From contig NZ_CP047048.1 in NCBI RefSeq assembly GCF_030408555.1, positions 1,240,001 through 1,304,000 of the forward strand: a stretch of 64,000 nucleotides of DNA, given 5' to 3'. The notes beneath the pieces were generated by a model. That model was not told the origin of the DNA and ran no database searches. It worked only from the letters and a program-made list of their open reading frames with translations. Positions 1 through 10,864 of the stretch are shown piece by piece; position 1 is the first letter of the stretch; every line of letters begins with the position of its first letter. Made by a program: the position numbers and the translations under genes. Source of the stretch: Corynebacterium aurimucosum (GTDB lineage Bacteria; Actinomycetota; Actinomycetes; Mycobacteriales; Mycobacteriaceae).

Positions 1-1
1 A

Positions 2-679
2 CATGCGGACCATATATTGACGACCTTGGATATCGTGGGTCGTGACCAGGGGATTCGAATTGTTCCGCTGCTGAAGATGGGCTGCTTCCCAGGCGGTGAG
101 CCTAAGCGCTCCGACGGACACGACTACCCGGAGTGCGCCGCCTGGACCGAGGCTGCTTTGGAATACATGGAGGCCAATCCAGCTACGGAAGGCACCTTTC
201 TCATTTCTACCCAGCCAGCGCCAGGAACCATGGGGCCCGAGCAGACTCCCGAGGGACTCCGCACGGTGGTCGAACGCCTCAACAGTGCGGGCATGCGAGT
301 GTGGGGTTTGCGCGACACGCCCTGGCCGCACACCTCGGCAGGCCCCTTAGATGTGCGTGACTGCGTGGCTGCGGGTGGATACGTTGCAGGCGATCCCCTG
401 CTTGATTGCGGCGTGGAGCGAGACGACTCACTGTTGGCTGAGAACCCTGCCGTGAGCGCACTGGCTGGGTTGGATGTCACTCACCTTGACCTGACAAACG
501 CCATGTGTGGTCCAGAGCGTTGCCCTGGCGTGATCGGCAACGTGATGGTTTACCGCGATTCTTCGCATCTCACCAACACGTTCGCCGCCATGTTGAGTGA
601 CGGGCTAGAGCGCCAAATGTACGGTGGTACGCTACCTAGCGATGAACTTGTTGAAGAACCTACTTCCCCCGGCCTCTGA
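2..679 (+). CDS. SGNH-domain acyltransferase, C-terminal part (5' truncated by window)
   Basis: The reading frame is open to the window edge and begins with HADHILTTLDIVG, which matches the first block of an SGNH hydrolase domain (usual form GDSHADHW), so the start lies outside the window and the TTG at 17 is not a real start. Near the end DSSHLT supplies the catalytic Asp-His block of SGNH folds. This is the periplasmic C-terminal domain found after the ten-helix acyltransferase-3 (OafA/YrhL) membrane part, which O-acylates cell-surface polysaccharides. Substrate unknown. The 3' end overlaps the start of the following membrane glycosyltransferase, consistent with one envelope-building transcription unit. 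Family confidence is good; the missing N-terminal half cannot be checked. Confidence 0.8.
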   Translation, partial: HADHILTTLDIVGRDQGIRIVPLLKMGCFPGGEPKRSDGHDYPECAAWTEAALEYMEANPATEGTFLISTQPAPGTMGPEQTPEGLRTVVERLNSAGMRVWGLRDTPWPHTSAGPLDVRDCVAAGGYVAGDPLLDCGVERDDSLLAENPAVSALAGLDVTHLDLTNAMCGPERCPGVIGNVMVYRDSSHLTNTFAAMLSDGLERQMYGGTLPSDELVEEPTSPGL

Positions 680-1889
680 CCCTGATTGGCGTGTTCCGGC
701 CGTCCGGGTGCTCTATTTCGTTGCTGGCGTTATGGTATTTGCTGCCGTAGTGTGGTCCCCAGCCGGGACCACGGGATCTGATTTTGATCCCATTTGGAAC
801 GCCGTTGACAAGTATGTCCATGGTCAGCCGGTCTACGATGAGGACTACTCCACGCTCGATCCCCACTACCTGTACTCACCGGGGGCAACTTTTCTTCTCG
901 GACCAATCGGCTGGCTGCCCGGCCGGGACATCGCACGTACTATCATGATGTGGCTAGGCGCGGTGTCCATCTTCACTGCGCTGTGGCTGCTGGCTGCCTC
1001 GGTTGCGGCGCGCTATCGGGGCCCTGTCTTCGCTGTGCTAGTCATCGTGGCCTGCGCCTTTAACGAGCCGGTGAAAAGCACGCTGAGCCTTACCAATATC
1101 AACGGCTTCCTCTTCCTGCTACAGGTTCTTTTTGCGCTGTTGACTATCAAGCTGCTGGCAAGCGGCTGGCGTGCGGCCCTGAAGTCTCGGGAGGCCGTCG
1201 CAGCGGGCATTATTCTTGGCGTGGCCATGACCATCAAGCCACAGTTTCTAGCTCTGGGCGTGGTATCACTGTTGTCCGGCCATATCGCCGTGCTCGTCGT
1301 GGCTGCGGTATTCATGGTCGTGGTTTTTGCCGCTGGGTGGTTCACAATGTCCCAACCACAGAATTACGTCGACCGTTTGCTGCCTTACCTGGGGCAGGCC
1401 CGCGACTATAACAATGGTTCCATCGAAGGCGTGGGCCGGCAGCTCGACTGGTCGGAGGGAGCCATCACGGGCGCAACCGTGGCTTTCCTCGTAGTGGTGG
1501 GGCTAGCGTTGGTAGCACTGTGGCGCTACAAGCGCGAGCAACCGGTGGTGTGGGTGTACTGCTCACTCGGTGTTCTTTTTGCCGGAGTGCTAATGACTAC
1601 TGGTCTCATGCAGGGCTACTACTGCATCTGGCTGCTACCAGTGATTGCGACGGTGGTGATCCCCGGCAGTCCCGCGCGAACCTTACTCATCGTAGTGGTC
1701 TGGTGGTGCCTAGTTTCCAGCGCTGCGCCGCCCGAGGGCCTGTGGGCACCAGCGGAAGCTATTATCCGCTGGCGCTCGTCCTTGGCCTGGGTGGCACTGC
1801 CGCTCATTATGGCCGGGATGGCCTACTGGACGTGGCCATCCACCACGCGCACCGCACCACGGTCAGCGGACGTGGCCATGTTGGCGTAG
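642..1889 (+). CDS. GT87-family membrane glycosyltransferase (AftC-like)
   Basis: About 415 residues with roughly ten hydrophobic helices and an acidic motif GSDFDPIW in the first external loop (residues about 45-52), followed by [18 protein letters not shown]. This is the DUF2029/GT87 pattern of polyprenyl-phosphate-dependent arabinofuranosyl- or mannosyltransferases; in Corynebacteriales the named member is AftC, which branches arabinan in the cell wall. Assignment to AftC itself is inference. ATG 642 is preferred; a GTG at 624 is an in-frame alternative, and neither has a clear ribosome site. Both starts lie inside the 3' end of the acyltransferase gene. The 3' end overlaps the convergent ilvD by 67 bp. 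Confidence 0.7.
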   Translation: MNLLKNLLPPASDPDWRVPAVRVLYFVAGVMVFAAVVWSPAGTTGSDFDPIWNAVDKYVHGQPVYDEDYSTLDPHYLYSPGATFLLGPIGWLPGRDIARTIMMWLGAVSIFTALWLLAASVAARYRGPVFAVLVIVACAFNEPVKSTLSLTNINGFLFLLQVLFALLTIKLLASGWRAALKSREAVAAGIILGVAMTIKPQFLALGVVSLLSGHIAVLVVAAVFMVVVFAAGWFTMSQPQNYVDRLLPYLGQARDYNNGSIEGVGRQLDWSEGAITGATVAFLVVVGLALVALWRYKREQPVVWVYCSLGVLFAGVLMTTGLMQGYYCIWLLPVIATVVIPGSPARTLLIVVVWWCLVSSAAPPEGLWAPAEAIIRWRSSLAWVALPLIMAGMAYWTWPSTTRTAPRSADVAMLA

Positions 1890-3676
1890 GCGCGCAGGGC
1901 CTTGGTGACCGGGCGGTTGCGGTGCTTCGGGGTCCAGGGCTTCTCGCGCTGCTCCTCAGTGGCGCGGCGGCGTTCGAGAACGTCCTCGTCGACGTCGAGG
2001 GAGAGCTGGCGCTCGCGGATGTTGATGGTGATGGGGTCACCGTTTTCCACTAGGCCGATGAGGCCGCCGTGGGCTGCCTCGGGAGAGATGTGGCCGATGG
2101 AAAGGCCGGAAGTGCCGCCGGAGAAACGGCCATCTGTAATCAAAGCGCAGGCCTTGCCCAAACCGGAACCCTTGAGGAAGGAAGTCGGGTGCAGCATCTC
2201 CTGCATGCCGGGACCACCTGCGGGCCCCTCGTAGCGAATGACGATGACATCGCCCGGCTGGACCTCTTTCTTGAGGATGATGGACACGGCCTCCTCCTGG
2301 GACTCCACCACGCGGGCCGGGCCAGTGAAGGTCCACAGCTCTTCCTCCATGCCGGCGGCCTTGACGATGGCCCCGTTGGGGGCGAGGTTGCCGCGCAGGA
2401 CGACCAGGCCACCGTCCGAGGAAAAAGCGTGCTCGGCGTCGTGGATACAGCCATTGGCAGCGTCAGTATCCAGCTCATCCCAACGGTTGGACTGGCTAAA
2501 TGGCTCGGTGGTGCGTACACCGCCGGGTGCGGCGTGGAAAAGCTCGAGAGCGGCTTCCGTGGCCTTGCCGCCGCGGATATCCCAATCGTCGAGCCACTCC
2601 TCGGCGTTGTCGTAAAGCGCGGTGTGGACCTTGAGGTTCAAGTGGCCGCCGCGGCGCAGCTCGCCCAAGATGGCGGGGATGCCGCCGGCGCGGTGCACGT
2701 CTTCGATGTGGTAAGTGCCGTTGGGGGCCACCTTGGACAGGCACGGTACGCGGTAGGAGATCTCGTTGATGTCCTCGAGGGTGAAGTCCACCTCGCCCTC
2801 CTGTGCGGCGGCTAGCGTGTGGAGGATGGTGTTGGTGGAACCACCCATAGCCATGTCCAGAGCCATGGCATTGCTGAAGGCTTCCTTGGTGGCGATGGAG
2901 CGCGGGAGAACGGCGTCGTCTTCTTCGCCGTAGTAGCGTCGGCACATCTCCACGATGGTGCGGCCAGCTTGCTCGAAGAGATCTCGGCGGGCGCTGTGGG
3001 TAGCCAGCGTGGTGCCATTGCCCGGCAGGGCCAAGCCGAGCGCCTCGGTGAGGCAGTTCATGGAGTTGGCGGTGAACATGCCGGAGCAGGAACCACAGGT
3101 AGGGCAGGCGGATTCCTCCACGCGGGTCAAGCCCTCGTCGGAGACGGCATCGCTGGCCGAGGCCGTGATCGCCGTAATCAGATCCGTCGGTGCATGCGCC
3201 ACGCCGTCAACGACGACGGCCTTGCCGGCTTCCATCGGGCCGCCGGAGACGAAGATGGTGGGAATGTTGAGGCGCAGTGCAGCATTCAACATACCCGGGG
3301 TGATCTTGTCGCAGTTCGAGATGCACACCAGGGCGTCGGCAGTGTGCGCGTTGACCATGTACTCGATGGAATCGGAGATAATCTCTCGCGAAGGCAGAGA
3401 GTAGAGCATGCCGCTGTGGCCCATGGCGATGCCATCGTCAACAGCAATGGTGTTGAACTCCTTCGGCACGCCGCCGGCTTCGCGGACGGCATCGGCCACG
3501 ATGTCACCGACGTTTTTGAGGTGGACGTGACCGGGTACGAACTGGGTAAAGGAATTGGCGATGGCGACGATCGGCTTGCCAAAGTCACTCTCCTTGGAGC
3601 CGGTAGCGCGCCACAGTGCGCGGGCACCGGATGCCTGGCGGCCAACGGTGGTGACTTTAGAGCGGAGAGGGTACAT
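1823..3676 (-). CDS. ilvD: Dihydroxy-acid dehydratase
   Basis: 617 residues, full family length. Converts 2,3-dihydroxy-isovalerate and dihydroxy-methylvalerate to the 2-keto acids in valine and isoleucine synthesis. Iron-sulphur and active-site motifs are present: NCDKITPGM (Cys122), [10 protein letters not shown] (residues 191-200), and C-terminal GRFSGGTSG. It follows the PH-domain gene by 2 bp, so the two are almost certainly cotranscribed, probably from the promoter at about 4221. It sits back to back with ilvBNC, completing the pathway locally. Oddity: the last 67 bp overlap the convergent GT87 gene, so the C-terminal codons are coding on both strands. Confidence 0.97.
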   Translation of the reverse strand: MYPLRSKVTTVGRQASGARALWRATGSKESDFGKPIVAIANSFTQFVPGHVHLKNVGDIVADAVREAGGVPKEFNTIAVDDGIAMGHSGMLYSLPSREIISDSIEYMVNAHTADALVCISNCDKITPGMLNAALRLNIPTIFVSGGPMEAGKAVVVDGVAHAPTDLITAITASASDAVSDEGLTRVEESACPTCGSCSGMFTANSMNCLTEALGLALPGNGTTLATHSARRDLFEQAGRTIVEMCRRYYGEEDDAVLPRSIATKEAFSNAMALDMAMGGSTNTILHTLAAAQEGEVDFTLEDINEISYRVPCLSKVAPNGTYHIEDVHRAGGIPAILGELRRGGHLNLKVHTALYDNAEEWLDDWDIRGGKATEAALELFHAAPGGVRTTEPFSQSNRWDELDTDAANGCIHDAEHAFSSDGGLVVLRGNLAPNGAIVKAAGMEEELWTFTGPARVVESQEEAVSIILKKEVQPGDVIVIRYEGPAGGPGMQEMLHPTSFLKGSGLGKACALITDGRFSGGTSGLSIGHISPEAAHGGLIGLVENGDPITINIRERQLSLDVDEDVLERRRATEEQREKPWTPKHRNRPVTKALRAYANMATSADRGAVRVVDGHVQ

Positions 3677-3678
3677 GG

Positions 3679-4212
3679 TTAATCCTTCAGTTCGGGGTGT
3701 TTCTTGAGGTACTCGGCGTATTCCTCCTTGGTGAGGAGGATCTGTTGGCCATCGCGGTGGACGATGACCACCTTGTCATCGGCGGCGTCACGGCCAGCGC
3801 TCAGGGCGTCGGGGATGCGCCCATTGGAAGCGGCAGCGAGACGGGGGAGGGAGTTGAAAGTCACTCCCGGCAGGTTGAGGTTGTTGCCACTGCTGGTGCG
3901 AGCGTAGGCCTTCGAGCGTTGGAAACCGATGCCTTTAAAGTCCTTCCACGCGATGTCCTTGGGTCCGCGGAAGCCATAGGTGATGTGGATGCCCGTGCTG
4001 TCCACGGTGGTGCGGGCCCGCAGGACCCACCAGATGGCCAGCACGGGGAAGATGAGAATCCAGAAGAGGTACTTCGGGGCCCAGCCAATGCTGAGGAAAG
4101 CGATGGCGGCGAGGATGCCGATGCCGAGGAGGTGTTCGCGAGTGGGCTTGAACGTTTCGGCCGTGGGGTGTTCGGCGCGAGAAGATGCGTTCTGCGGGTG
4201 TGAGGACGTCAT
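3679..4212 (-). CDS. Membrane protein with bacterial PH domain
   Basis: 177 residues. An N-terminal cytosolic stretch is followed by two adjacent membrane helices (about residues 28-68) and then a small beta-rich domain starting [24 protein letters not shown], typical of the bacterial PH domain family (bPH_6 type) seen beside ilvD in corynebacteria. Function unknown. A TACGAT -10 box lies 8 nt before the ATG (4221-4226), suggesting a leaderless mRNA that reads on into ilvD two bases after this gene's stop. The strict association with ilvD is positional only; nothing in the sequence links it to amino acid synthesis. Confidence 0.75.
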   Translation of the reverse strand: MTSSHPQNASSRAEHPTAETFKPTREHLLGIGILAAIAFLSIGWAPKYLFWILIFPVLAIWWVLRARTTVDSTGIHITYGFRGPKDIAWKDFKGIGFQRSKAYARTSSGNNLNLPGVTFNSLPRLAAASNGRIPDALSAGRDAADDKVVIVHRDGQQILLTKEEYAEYLKKHPELKD

Positions 4213-4334
4213 AGTGGGTCATCGTAATTGACAATATGGCGCGGTGGCGAACCGCCCCACCTGTGGAATCTCGCTAAATGAGAAATAGATCCCAAAAATG
4301 GGGGTAAAGGCCTGCGGTGGCGTTTCTATCAGTG

Positions 4335-4340
4335 TACAGT
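4335..4340 (+). promoter_or_regulatory. -10 box of the ilvBNC promoter
   Basis: TACAGT fits TANNNT and lies exactly 7 nt before the ATG of the leader peptide, so transcription would begin at or next to that ATG and the leader peptide would be translated from a leaderless mRNA. No strong -35 is visible, as is usual in this genus. Confidence 0.6.
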
Positions 4341-4347
4341 TTATCCC

Positions 4348-4401
4348 ATGATCATTATTCGACTTCACCTCGTAGTAGTACCCGGGCGGCGCGAGCCGTA
4401 G
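4348..4401 (+). CDS. ilvL: ilvBNC operon leader peptide
   Basis: A 17-codon ORF too short for ordinary gene finding: MIIIRLHLVVVPGRREP. It contains three Ile, two Leu and three Val in its first eleven residues, which are exactly the end products of the pathway. C. glutamicum ilvBNC is controlled by attenuation through a similar short peptide, so ribosome stalling at these codons under Ile/Leu/Val shortage should favour an antiterminator over the GC-rich terminator that begins 30 nt downstream of the stop. Leaderless start likely. Confidence 0.85.
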   Translation: MIIIRLHLVVVPGRREP

Positions 4402-4430
4402 CGAGTCCGCTAGTGACGTCGACCAGCATG

Positions 4431-4480
4431 CGCCCCCGTTACCTTCACACCCAGGAAGGAAAGACGGGGGCGTTATTCGT
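4431..4480 (+). terminator. ilvBNC transcription attenuator
   Basis: A perfect 9-bp stem, CGCCCCCGT (4431-4439) pairing with ACGGGGGCG (4464-4472), followed by TTATTCGTT. It lies between the leader peptide and ilvB. The upstream stretch 4384-4425 is GC-rich and could form the competing structure; I did not fold it. Confidence 0.75.
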
Positions 4481-4527
4481 TGGATGATCTCTCCGATATC
4501 CACCCCCACTAAAGGAGCACACCAACC

Positions 4528-6348
4528 GTGACAGCTTCCACACCGCCACAGCGGGCGCCCGAGCGCATCACGGGCGCACACGCCATTGTCCGTACCCTCG
4601 AAGATTTGGGCACCGAGCTGGTCTTCGGCATTCCGGGCGGCGCCGTGCTTCCGCTGTACGACGCCCTGTTTGAATCCACGAAGCTGCGCCACGTGCTCAC
4701 CCGCCACGAGCAGGGAGCTGGCCATGCAGCAGAAGGCTATGCGCAGGCATCCGGAAAGGTCGGCGTCATGATTGCTACCTCCGGTCCAGGTGCCACCAAC
4801 CTGGTGACCCCGCTGGCGGATGCAAACCTGGACTCCGTGCCCGTCGTGGCTATTACCGGACAGGTCGGCAGTTCGTTGTTGGGCACCGACGCCTTCCAAG
4901 AGGCTGATATCCGCGGCGTGACGATGCCGATTACAAAGCATAACTTCATCGTCACCAAGGCCGAAGATATCCCTGGTGCCATTGCAGCAGCTTTCCATTT
5001 GGCTTCCAGTGGCCGTCCAGGACCTGTCCTCGTGGATATTCCGAAGGACGTGCAGAACGCGCTTATGGAGTACTCGGGTCCGGTCATGCCGGATTTGCCC
5101 GGCTACAAGCCCACTACGACCCCGCATCCGCGCCAAATTACCCAGGCTGTCCAACGCATTGCTCGCGCCGAGCGTCCGGTGCTCTACGTTGGCGGCGGTG
5201 TCATCAAGGCAGGTGCCTCCCGCGAGCTGCGCGAGTTTGCTGAGCTGACCGGCATCCCGGTGGTGACCACCCTCATGGCGCTCGGTGCTTTCCCGGATAC
5301 CCACCCACAACACATGGGGATGCCCGGCATGCACGGCACGGTACCGGCGGTAGCCGCGCTCCAGCGCGCTGATCTCATCATCGCCGTGGGCGCGCGCTTC
5401 GATGACCGCGTGACCGGTGATACCGACACCTTCGCTCCCCATGCCGAGGTTATTCACGCAGATATCGACCCGGCTGAGATTGGCAAGATCCGTGAGGTAG
5501 CTGTCCCCATCGTGGGTGATGCGCGCGAGGTGCTTCTGCGCCTGACAAAGGCTTATGCCAATGATGCGGAACTGGATGCCCCGCGAATTGGCCCGTGGAT
5601 GGAGTATTTGGGAGACCTGCAGAGCCGCTTCCCGCGCGGTTTCGAGCCGACAGGAGACGGCCTGCTCAATCCGCAAGAGGTTATTCAGCAACTCAGCGCA
5701 ATCGTGGGCCCGGAGGCGATCTACTGCGCGGGCGTGGGCCAGCACCAGATGTGGTCGGCCCAGTTTCTTGATTTCGAGCACCCACGAAGCTGGATCAACT
5801 CCGGTGGCGCCGGCACGATGGGCTACGCAGTGCCCGCAGCGCTCGGCGCCAAAGCTGCCTGCCCGGAGCGTGAAGTCTGGGCAATCGACGGTGATGGCTG
5901 CTTCCAGATGACCAACCAGGAGCTCACCACCGCTGCGGTGGAAGGGTTCCCCATCAAGGTGGCTGTCATTAATAACGGAAACTTGGGCATGGTGCGCCAG
6001 TGGCAGACGCTCTTCTATGAGAACAAGTACTCCCATACCAAGCTGCGTGAGCACGATGAGTACGTCCCGGACTTCGTCAAGCTCAGCGAGGCCCTGGGCT
6101 GCGAATCCATTCGCGTCACCAGCGTGGAAGAGATTGGCCCGGCGATTGAACGAGCGCGCTCAATCACTGACCGCCCAGTGGTCATCGACTTCATTGTGGG
6201 CCAAGACGCCCAGGTGTGGCCGATGATTGGCGGCGGCGCCTCCAACGAGGAGATCCAGTACGCCCTGGGCCTGCGCCCGCTGTTTGATGAAAATGAGTCC
6301 GCGGCCGAGGAACCGGCCGACATCCACGAATCCCTCGAGGAGGCCTAA
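4528..6348 (+). CDS. ilvB: Acetolactate synthase, large catalytic subunit
   Basis: 606 residues. Thiamine-diphosphate enzyme that condenses two pyruvates, or pyruvate with 2-oxobutyrate, as the first common step of valine, leucine and isoleucine synthesis. The catalytic glutamate is in [15 protein letters not shown] (Glu61), and the ThDP-binding [12 protein letters not shown] motif starts at about residue 453. The GTG start at 4528 is set by a good AAAGGAG at 4511-4517. First structural gene of ilvBNC; its last codons (GAGGAGG) contain the ribosome site for ilvN five bases further on, so subunit synthesis is coupled. Confidence 0.97.
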   Translation: MTASTPPQRAPERITGAHAIVRTLEDLGTELVFGIPGGAVLPLYDALFESTKLRHVLTRHEQGAGHAAEGYAQASGKVGVMIATSGPGATNLVTPLADANLDSVPVVAITGQVGSSLLGTDAFQEADIRGVTMPITKHNFIVTKAEDIPGAIAAAFHLASSGRPGPVLVDIPKDVQNALMEYSGPVMPDLPGYKPTTTPHPRQITQAVQRIARAERPVLYVGGGVIKAGASRELREFAELTGIPVVTTLMALGAFPDTHPQHMGMPGMHGTVPAVAALQRADLIIAVGARFDDRVTGDTDTFAPHAEVIHADIDPAEIGKIREVAVPIVGDAREVLLRLTKAYANDAELDAPRIGPWMEYLGDLQSRFPRGFEPTGDGLLNPQEVIQQLSAIVGPEAIYCAGVGQHQMWSAQFLDFEHPRSWINSGGAGTMGYAVPAALGAKAACPEREVWAIDGDGCFQMTNQELTTAAVEGFPIKVAVINNGNLGMVRQWQTLFYENKYSHTKLREHDEYVPDFVKLSEALGCESIRVTSVEEIGPAIERARSITDRPVVIDFIVGQDAQVWPMIGGGASNEEIQYALGLRPLFDENESAAEEPADIHESLEEA

Positions 6349-6353
6349 GAGCA

Positions 6354-6869
6354 ATGGCTAAAGACGATATCACTCGCCACATCCTGTCCGTGCGCGTCCA
6401 GGATATTGAGGGCATCATTTCCCGTGTGACCGGTATGTTCACCCGCCGTGGTTATAACCTCATCTCGCTGGTCTCCGCGCGGACTGAAACCGAGGGAATC
6501 AACCGCCTGACCATCGTTGTGGACGCCTCCGAGGTTGTCATCGAGCAGGTGACGAAGCAGCTCAACAAGATTGTTCCGGTGCTCAAGGTGGTGGAGCTGG
6601 AAGAGGAAAACACCATTGCCCGCGCCATCATGCTGGTCAAGGTGGCTGCGGATAATTCGAACCGCCCCCAGGTGGTCGATGCGGTGAACATCTTCCGTGC
6701 CCGCATCGTGGATGTATCGCCGGAGTCCGTGGTGGTGGAGGCCACCGGAACGCCCGGCAAGCTGCAGGCGCTTCTCGATGTCCTCGAGCCCTTCGGCATC
6801 CGCGAACTGGTGCAGTCCGGAAATGTCGCGCTGGGGCGTGGCCCGAAGGCGATGGCACCGAGCAAATAA
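6354..6869 (+). CDS. ilvN: Acetolactate synthase, small regulatory subunit
   Basis: 171 residues, usual length. The N-terminal ACT domain (LSVRVQDIEGIISRVTGMF, residues about 8-26, and RGYNLISLVSA) binds valine and confers feedback inhibition on IlvB; a second regulatory domain follows from about residue 80. Starts 5 bp after ilvB and is separated from ilvC by 111 bp that probably hold an extra ilvC promoter. Confidence 0.96.
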   Translation: MAKDDITRHILSVRVQDIEGIISRVTGMFTRRGYNLISLVSARTETEGINRLTIVVDASEVVIEQVTKQLNKIVPVLKVVELEEENTIARAIMLVKVAADNSNRPQVVDAVNIFRARIVDVSPESVVVEATGTPGKLQALLDVLEPFGIRELVQSGNVALGRGPKAMAPSK

Positions 6870-7994
<1,125 letters not shown>

Positions 7995-8010
7995 ACCGCG
8001 TTTTATCTGA

Positions 8011-8056
8011 AGATTCCCGTTGGCCTGTGTGCAGTGGTCAACGGGAATCTTTTGTT
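8011..8056 (+). terminator. Rho-independent terminator after ilvC
   Basis: 12-bp stem AGATTCCCGTTG (8011-8022) pairing with CAACGGGAATCT (8039-8050), then TTTGTTTT. It ends ilvBNC and separates it from the DUF262 gene. Confidence 0.85.
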
Positions 8057-8113
8057 TTGTGATGTTCTCGCACAAACGGGCACATTCCCACATCCGAGAG
8101 TAGGGTTGAGGCC

Positions 8114-9907
8114 ATGGGTTTCTCTACGCCAAGCTATGACCTTAATGACCTCTTCGCCCGCATCGATCGCGGTGATATTCAGCTTCCCGATTTTCAGCGC
8201 TCCTATTCCTGGGACGAGGACCGCATCCGATCGTTGATCGTCACTGTCCTGCGCGGCTACCCGCTCGGCGCATTTATGGCCTTGGATACCCGCAACGAGG
8301 CTATGCGCTTTCGGCCGCGGCCGCTCGCAGGTGCGCCCAATACCGGGGTAAACCCCGGCCTGCTTCTGCTCGATGGTCAGCAGAGGTTGACCACTCTGTA
8401 CCACTGCTTCCGTGGCGAGGGTTTTGTCGATACCACTGATTTTCGTTCCAAGAAGGTTTCCCGCAAGTACTTTGTAGACTTGCATAAGGCGACCTCCGAG
8501 GACATCATGCCGGATGAGGCCGTCTTCGCTATCAACCAACACGGCGAGCTGCGCTCCCACTTCGCGCCAGAGCTCGAGTCTTTTTTGAACAGCCGTGAGG
8601 CCGCCGTGGAAGCATGCTGCATTCCCGTCTCCGCGCTCCTGAGCGAGGAGGGCACTAGCATGCTCTTCGAGCTCGCGGCAGCTAATGACGGCGCCAATCG
8701 CGATGTTGTTGCTGCCTTCAACAACCGGATTCTGCGCCCCCTGTCCGGATACACTGTGCCGATGATCCGTCTTTCTCGTGAGACTGCGAGCGCTGGCATT
8801 GGCTCCATCTTCGCGCAGGTGAACTCGGCTGGTTTGCAGATGGATGTCTTCGATCTCCTCACAGCAGTCTTTGCATCTGAAGACCCGGACTTTCACTTGG
8901 CGGAGGATTGGGCGGACGTCGAGAGGCAGCTGCGTGCCTTCCGGGCGCTCGACGGAATTGGCCGTAATGAGTTCTTGTCGGCGGTGTCTTTGCTGGTGTC
9001 GGGGGAGAAGGGCAACGCTGGCGGCCAGCGCGAGGATATCCTGCAGCTCTCGTTGTCGGAGTACCGCAAGGCTTCGCAAACCCTAGTGATTACTTTCCGT
9101 GAGGTGGCTGAATTCTTAGCTGAGCGCTGCATCCTATCTTTGGAGCAGGTGCCCTATTCCGAGCAGATCATTCCGCTGGCGGTGATCTTGGCACGTCTGG
9201 CGGAGAAGAAGGGCGTGCTGTCGAGCCAGGAATCCTGGGACCGCCTCAACCAGTGGTTCTGGAGCGGCGTCTTTGGTGAGCTCTACGGCTCGTCGGCCGT
9301 GAAGCTACGTGCCGCACGCGATGTCGACGAGGTCACCGCATGGGTTGCAGGCGACACCGAGGATATTCCGAAGACCGTCCGTGATGCCTCCTTCCGCGAG
9401 TCCCGCCTGTTGTCGGTAGGAGAGCACGACGGAGTGTGGCACGGCCTGTACGCCCTGCTCATGGCTCGTGGCGCAAAGGACTGGCGTACGGGCCGTCCGT
9501 TTAGTCGCCATAGCTTTGAGGAACTGCAGCCGGGCTTCTTTCCCGTCTTCCCACTTCGCTGGTGCGAGCGCCACGGCGTCAGCGGCGTGCTGGCAAACTC
9601 CGTGCTGAACCGCACTCCGATGGGCAAACGCACCGAGGTTGTCATCGATGGGCATTCGCCCGAGCGCTACCTGCCGCGCGTGCAGTCGAAATCGATCATG
9701 GAGGATGCTGAGTTCGATAGCGTGCTGGCCTCCCACGAACTGGAACCAGAGCTGCTGACCGCAAAGACTGTGCACCAGTTCTTTGCTGACCGCCGCGAGC
9801 GCTTCGTTGGCATCGTTGAATACGCGCTGAACAAAAAGGTAGTGTCTGACGTGGACGAGGCGAATCTCTCTGGTGGCGAGGAGGGGCCGCAGGCCTTTGC
9901 TCGTTAA
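8114..9907 (+). CDS. DUF262 (GmrSD-like) protein with degenerate DUF1524 region
   Basis: 597 residues. The N-terminal DUF262 domain has both diagnostic motifs: LPDFQRSYSWDEDRIRSLI (residues about 24-42) and LLLDGQQRLTTLYH (about 84-97), the ParB/sulfiredoxin-like NTP-binding signature of GmrS, the partner of the GmrD nuclease in type IV restriction of modified DNA. The C-terminal part resembles DUF1524 (VLNRTPMGKRTEVVIDGHSPERYL, given here as separate runs VLNRTPM and HSPERYL), but where the HNH-type core HHIFP is expected I read FFPVFP, so the nuclease histidines seem lost. Leaderless start likely: TAGGGT 7 nt before ATG 8114. Isolated between ilvC and serA. A role in phage restriction is plausible but unproven. 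Confidence 0.75.
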   Translation: MGFSTPSYDLNDLFARIDRGDIQLPDFQRSYSWDEDRIRSLIVTVLRGYPLGAFMALDTRNEAMRFRPRPLAGAPNTGVNPGLLLLDGQQRLTTLYHCFRGEGFVDTTDFRSKKVSRKYFVDLHKATSEDIMPDEAVFAINQHGELRSHFAPELESFLNSREAAVEACCIPVSALLSEEGTSMLFELAAANDGANRDVVAAFNNRILRPLSGYTVPMIRLSRETASAGIGSIFAQVNSAGLQMDVFDLLTAVFASEDPDFHLAEDWADVERQLRAFRALDGIGRNEFLSAVSLLVSGEKGNAGGQREDILQLSLSEYRKASQTLVITFREVAEFLAERCILSLEQVPYSEQIIPLAVILARLAEKKGVLSSQESWDRLNQWFWSGVFGELYGSSAVKLRAARDVDEVTAWVAGDTEDIPKTVRDASFRESRLLSVGEHDGVWHGLYALLMARGAKDWRTGRPFSRHSFEELQPGFFPVFPLRWCERHGVSGVLANSVLNRTPMGKRTEVVIDGHSPERYLPRVQSKSIMEDAEFDSVLASHELEPELLTAKTVHQFFADRRERFVGIVEYALNKKVVSDVDEANLSGGEEGPQAFAR

Positions 9908-10820
9908 GGTTCCATTTCTACGTGGGCTAAAGGCCGTCTCCGCGGCGCTACTGCTGGGCATGACCGCTCTGGGAGCCGTAGGGTGCTCATCGCTGGGACG
10001 CGGTGAGCCCCTCTTGACTCAAGACATCACCGCTCTCCCTGAGTCTGAGATTGATCTGGCTCGCGCGAGCGAGGAAAACCGCCTGCGGCTCATTGATCCG
10101 CAATTCGCCGATGAAGTCACCGTTGTTGGGGACCGTTGGGGAATCGATTCGGCACGTTTATTTTTCAAGGAGAGCAATTCGCTGATCCTCGCCGAGGAGA
10201 CGGATGCTGCGGCCTTGCGCGCAGCGACGTTGAGCGTGTCGCAGCGCGTTCCCATGGTGACCTACGACGATTCGATTCGCCCGCAGATTTCACAACTGCT
10301 CAATGACCTTGATGTTGACCGAATCCTGGTTATCGGCAACGTCCCGTGGGCTAGCCAGAGCGGGCAACTCGAGGTCATCCACGACCCAGGAAACACCAAG
10401 GCGTTGGGGGAGTACACCGCTTTTCGTTTTGATTCCAAAGTAGTGATGAACCGTGAGCGCATGGTTGATAACATCGCGCGCTTGGATTCCTCTACGAAAA
10501 CGGAGCTCAAGGCCGCGTGGGAGCCGCTGCCGCAGCAGCTTACCAAGGAGAAGATGCCGGCGATTCCCGCGCAAGCGCGCCGTGATGCGCAGATGGCACC
10601 GGTAATAGTGGCGACGAAAGATAGCCCCTTAGCCAATGTGGTGAATGCCACCGCATATGGCGGTACGGTGTTCGTGATGGAGGACCCGGATCCGACGGCG
10701 ACGAAGGCCGGCGCGGCGATTACAGCTGGACTATCAGACGGGCCGATCGTGGCCCTTGGTCCGGAATTCGGTTCAGTGACAGAATTCACGCATAAAATCA
10801 CTCAGGGCTGGAAAGAATAA
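9897..10820 (+). CDS. Putative secreted lipoprotein, unknown function
   Basis: About 307 residues from TTG 9897, chosen because AGGAGG at 9879-9884 lies 12 nt before it; GTG 9873 would place the ribosome site inside the gene. A hydrophobic signal segment ends in a lipobox GAVGC (Cys30), so a membrane-anchored lipoprotein is predicted. The middle region (RVPMVTYDDSIRPQISQLL...VDRILVIG) resembles the alternating strand-helix pattern of cell-wall-binding repeat 2 proteins, but weakly. The start overlaps the end of the DUF262 gene and serA follows 44 bp after, with no terminator seen between. I do not recognise a specific function. Confidence 0.6.
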   Translation: MLVKVPFLRGLKAVSAALLLGMTALGAVGCSSLGRGEPLLTQDITALPESEIDLARASEENRLRLIDPQFADEVTVVGDRWGIDSARLFFKESNSLILAEETDAAALRAATLSVSQRVPMVTYDDSIRPQISQLLNDLDVDRILVIGNVPWASQSGQLEVIHDPGNTKALGEYTAFRFDSKVVMNRERMVDNIARLDSSTKTELKAAWEPLPQQLTKEKMPAIPAQARRDAQMAPVIVATKDSPLANVVNATAYGGTVFVMEDPDPTATKAGAAITAGLSDGPIVALGPEFGSVTEFTHKITQGWKE

Positions 10821-10864
10821 ACTACACTTCTCGGCATCTCCAATTCTGACTAGTAAAGGAAGTT

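Noticed and set aside
4219..6054. 611-codon minus-strand frame opposite ilvB
   Set aside because: It is the mirror of a highly conserved ilvB and its promoter region, with no recognisable protein motif; a GC-skew artefact of high-GC codon use.
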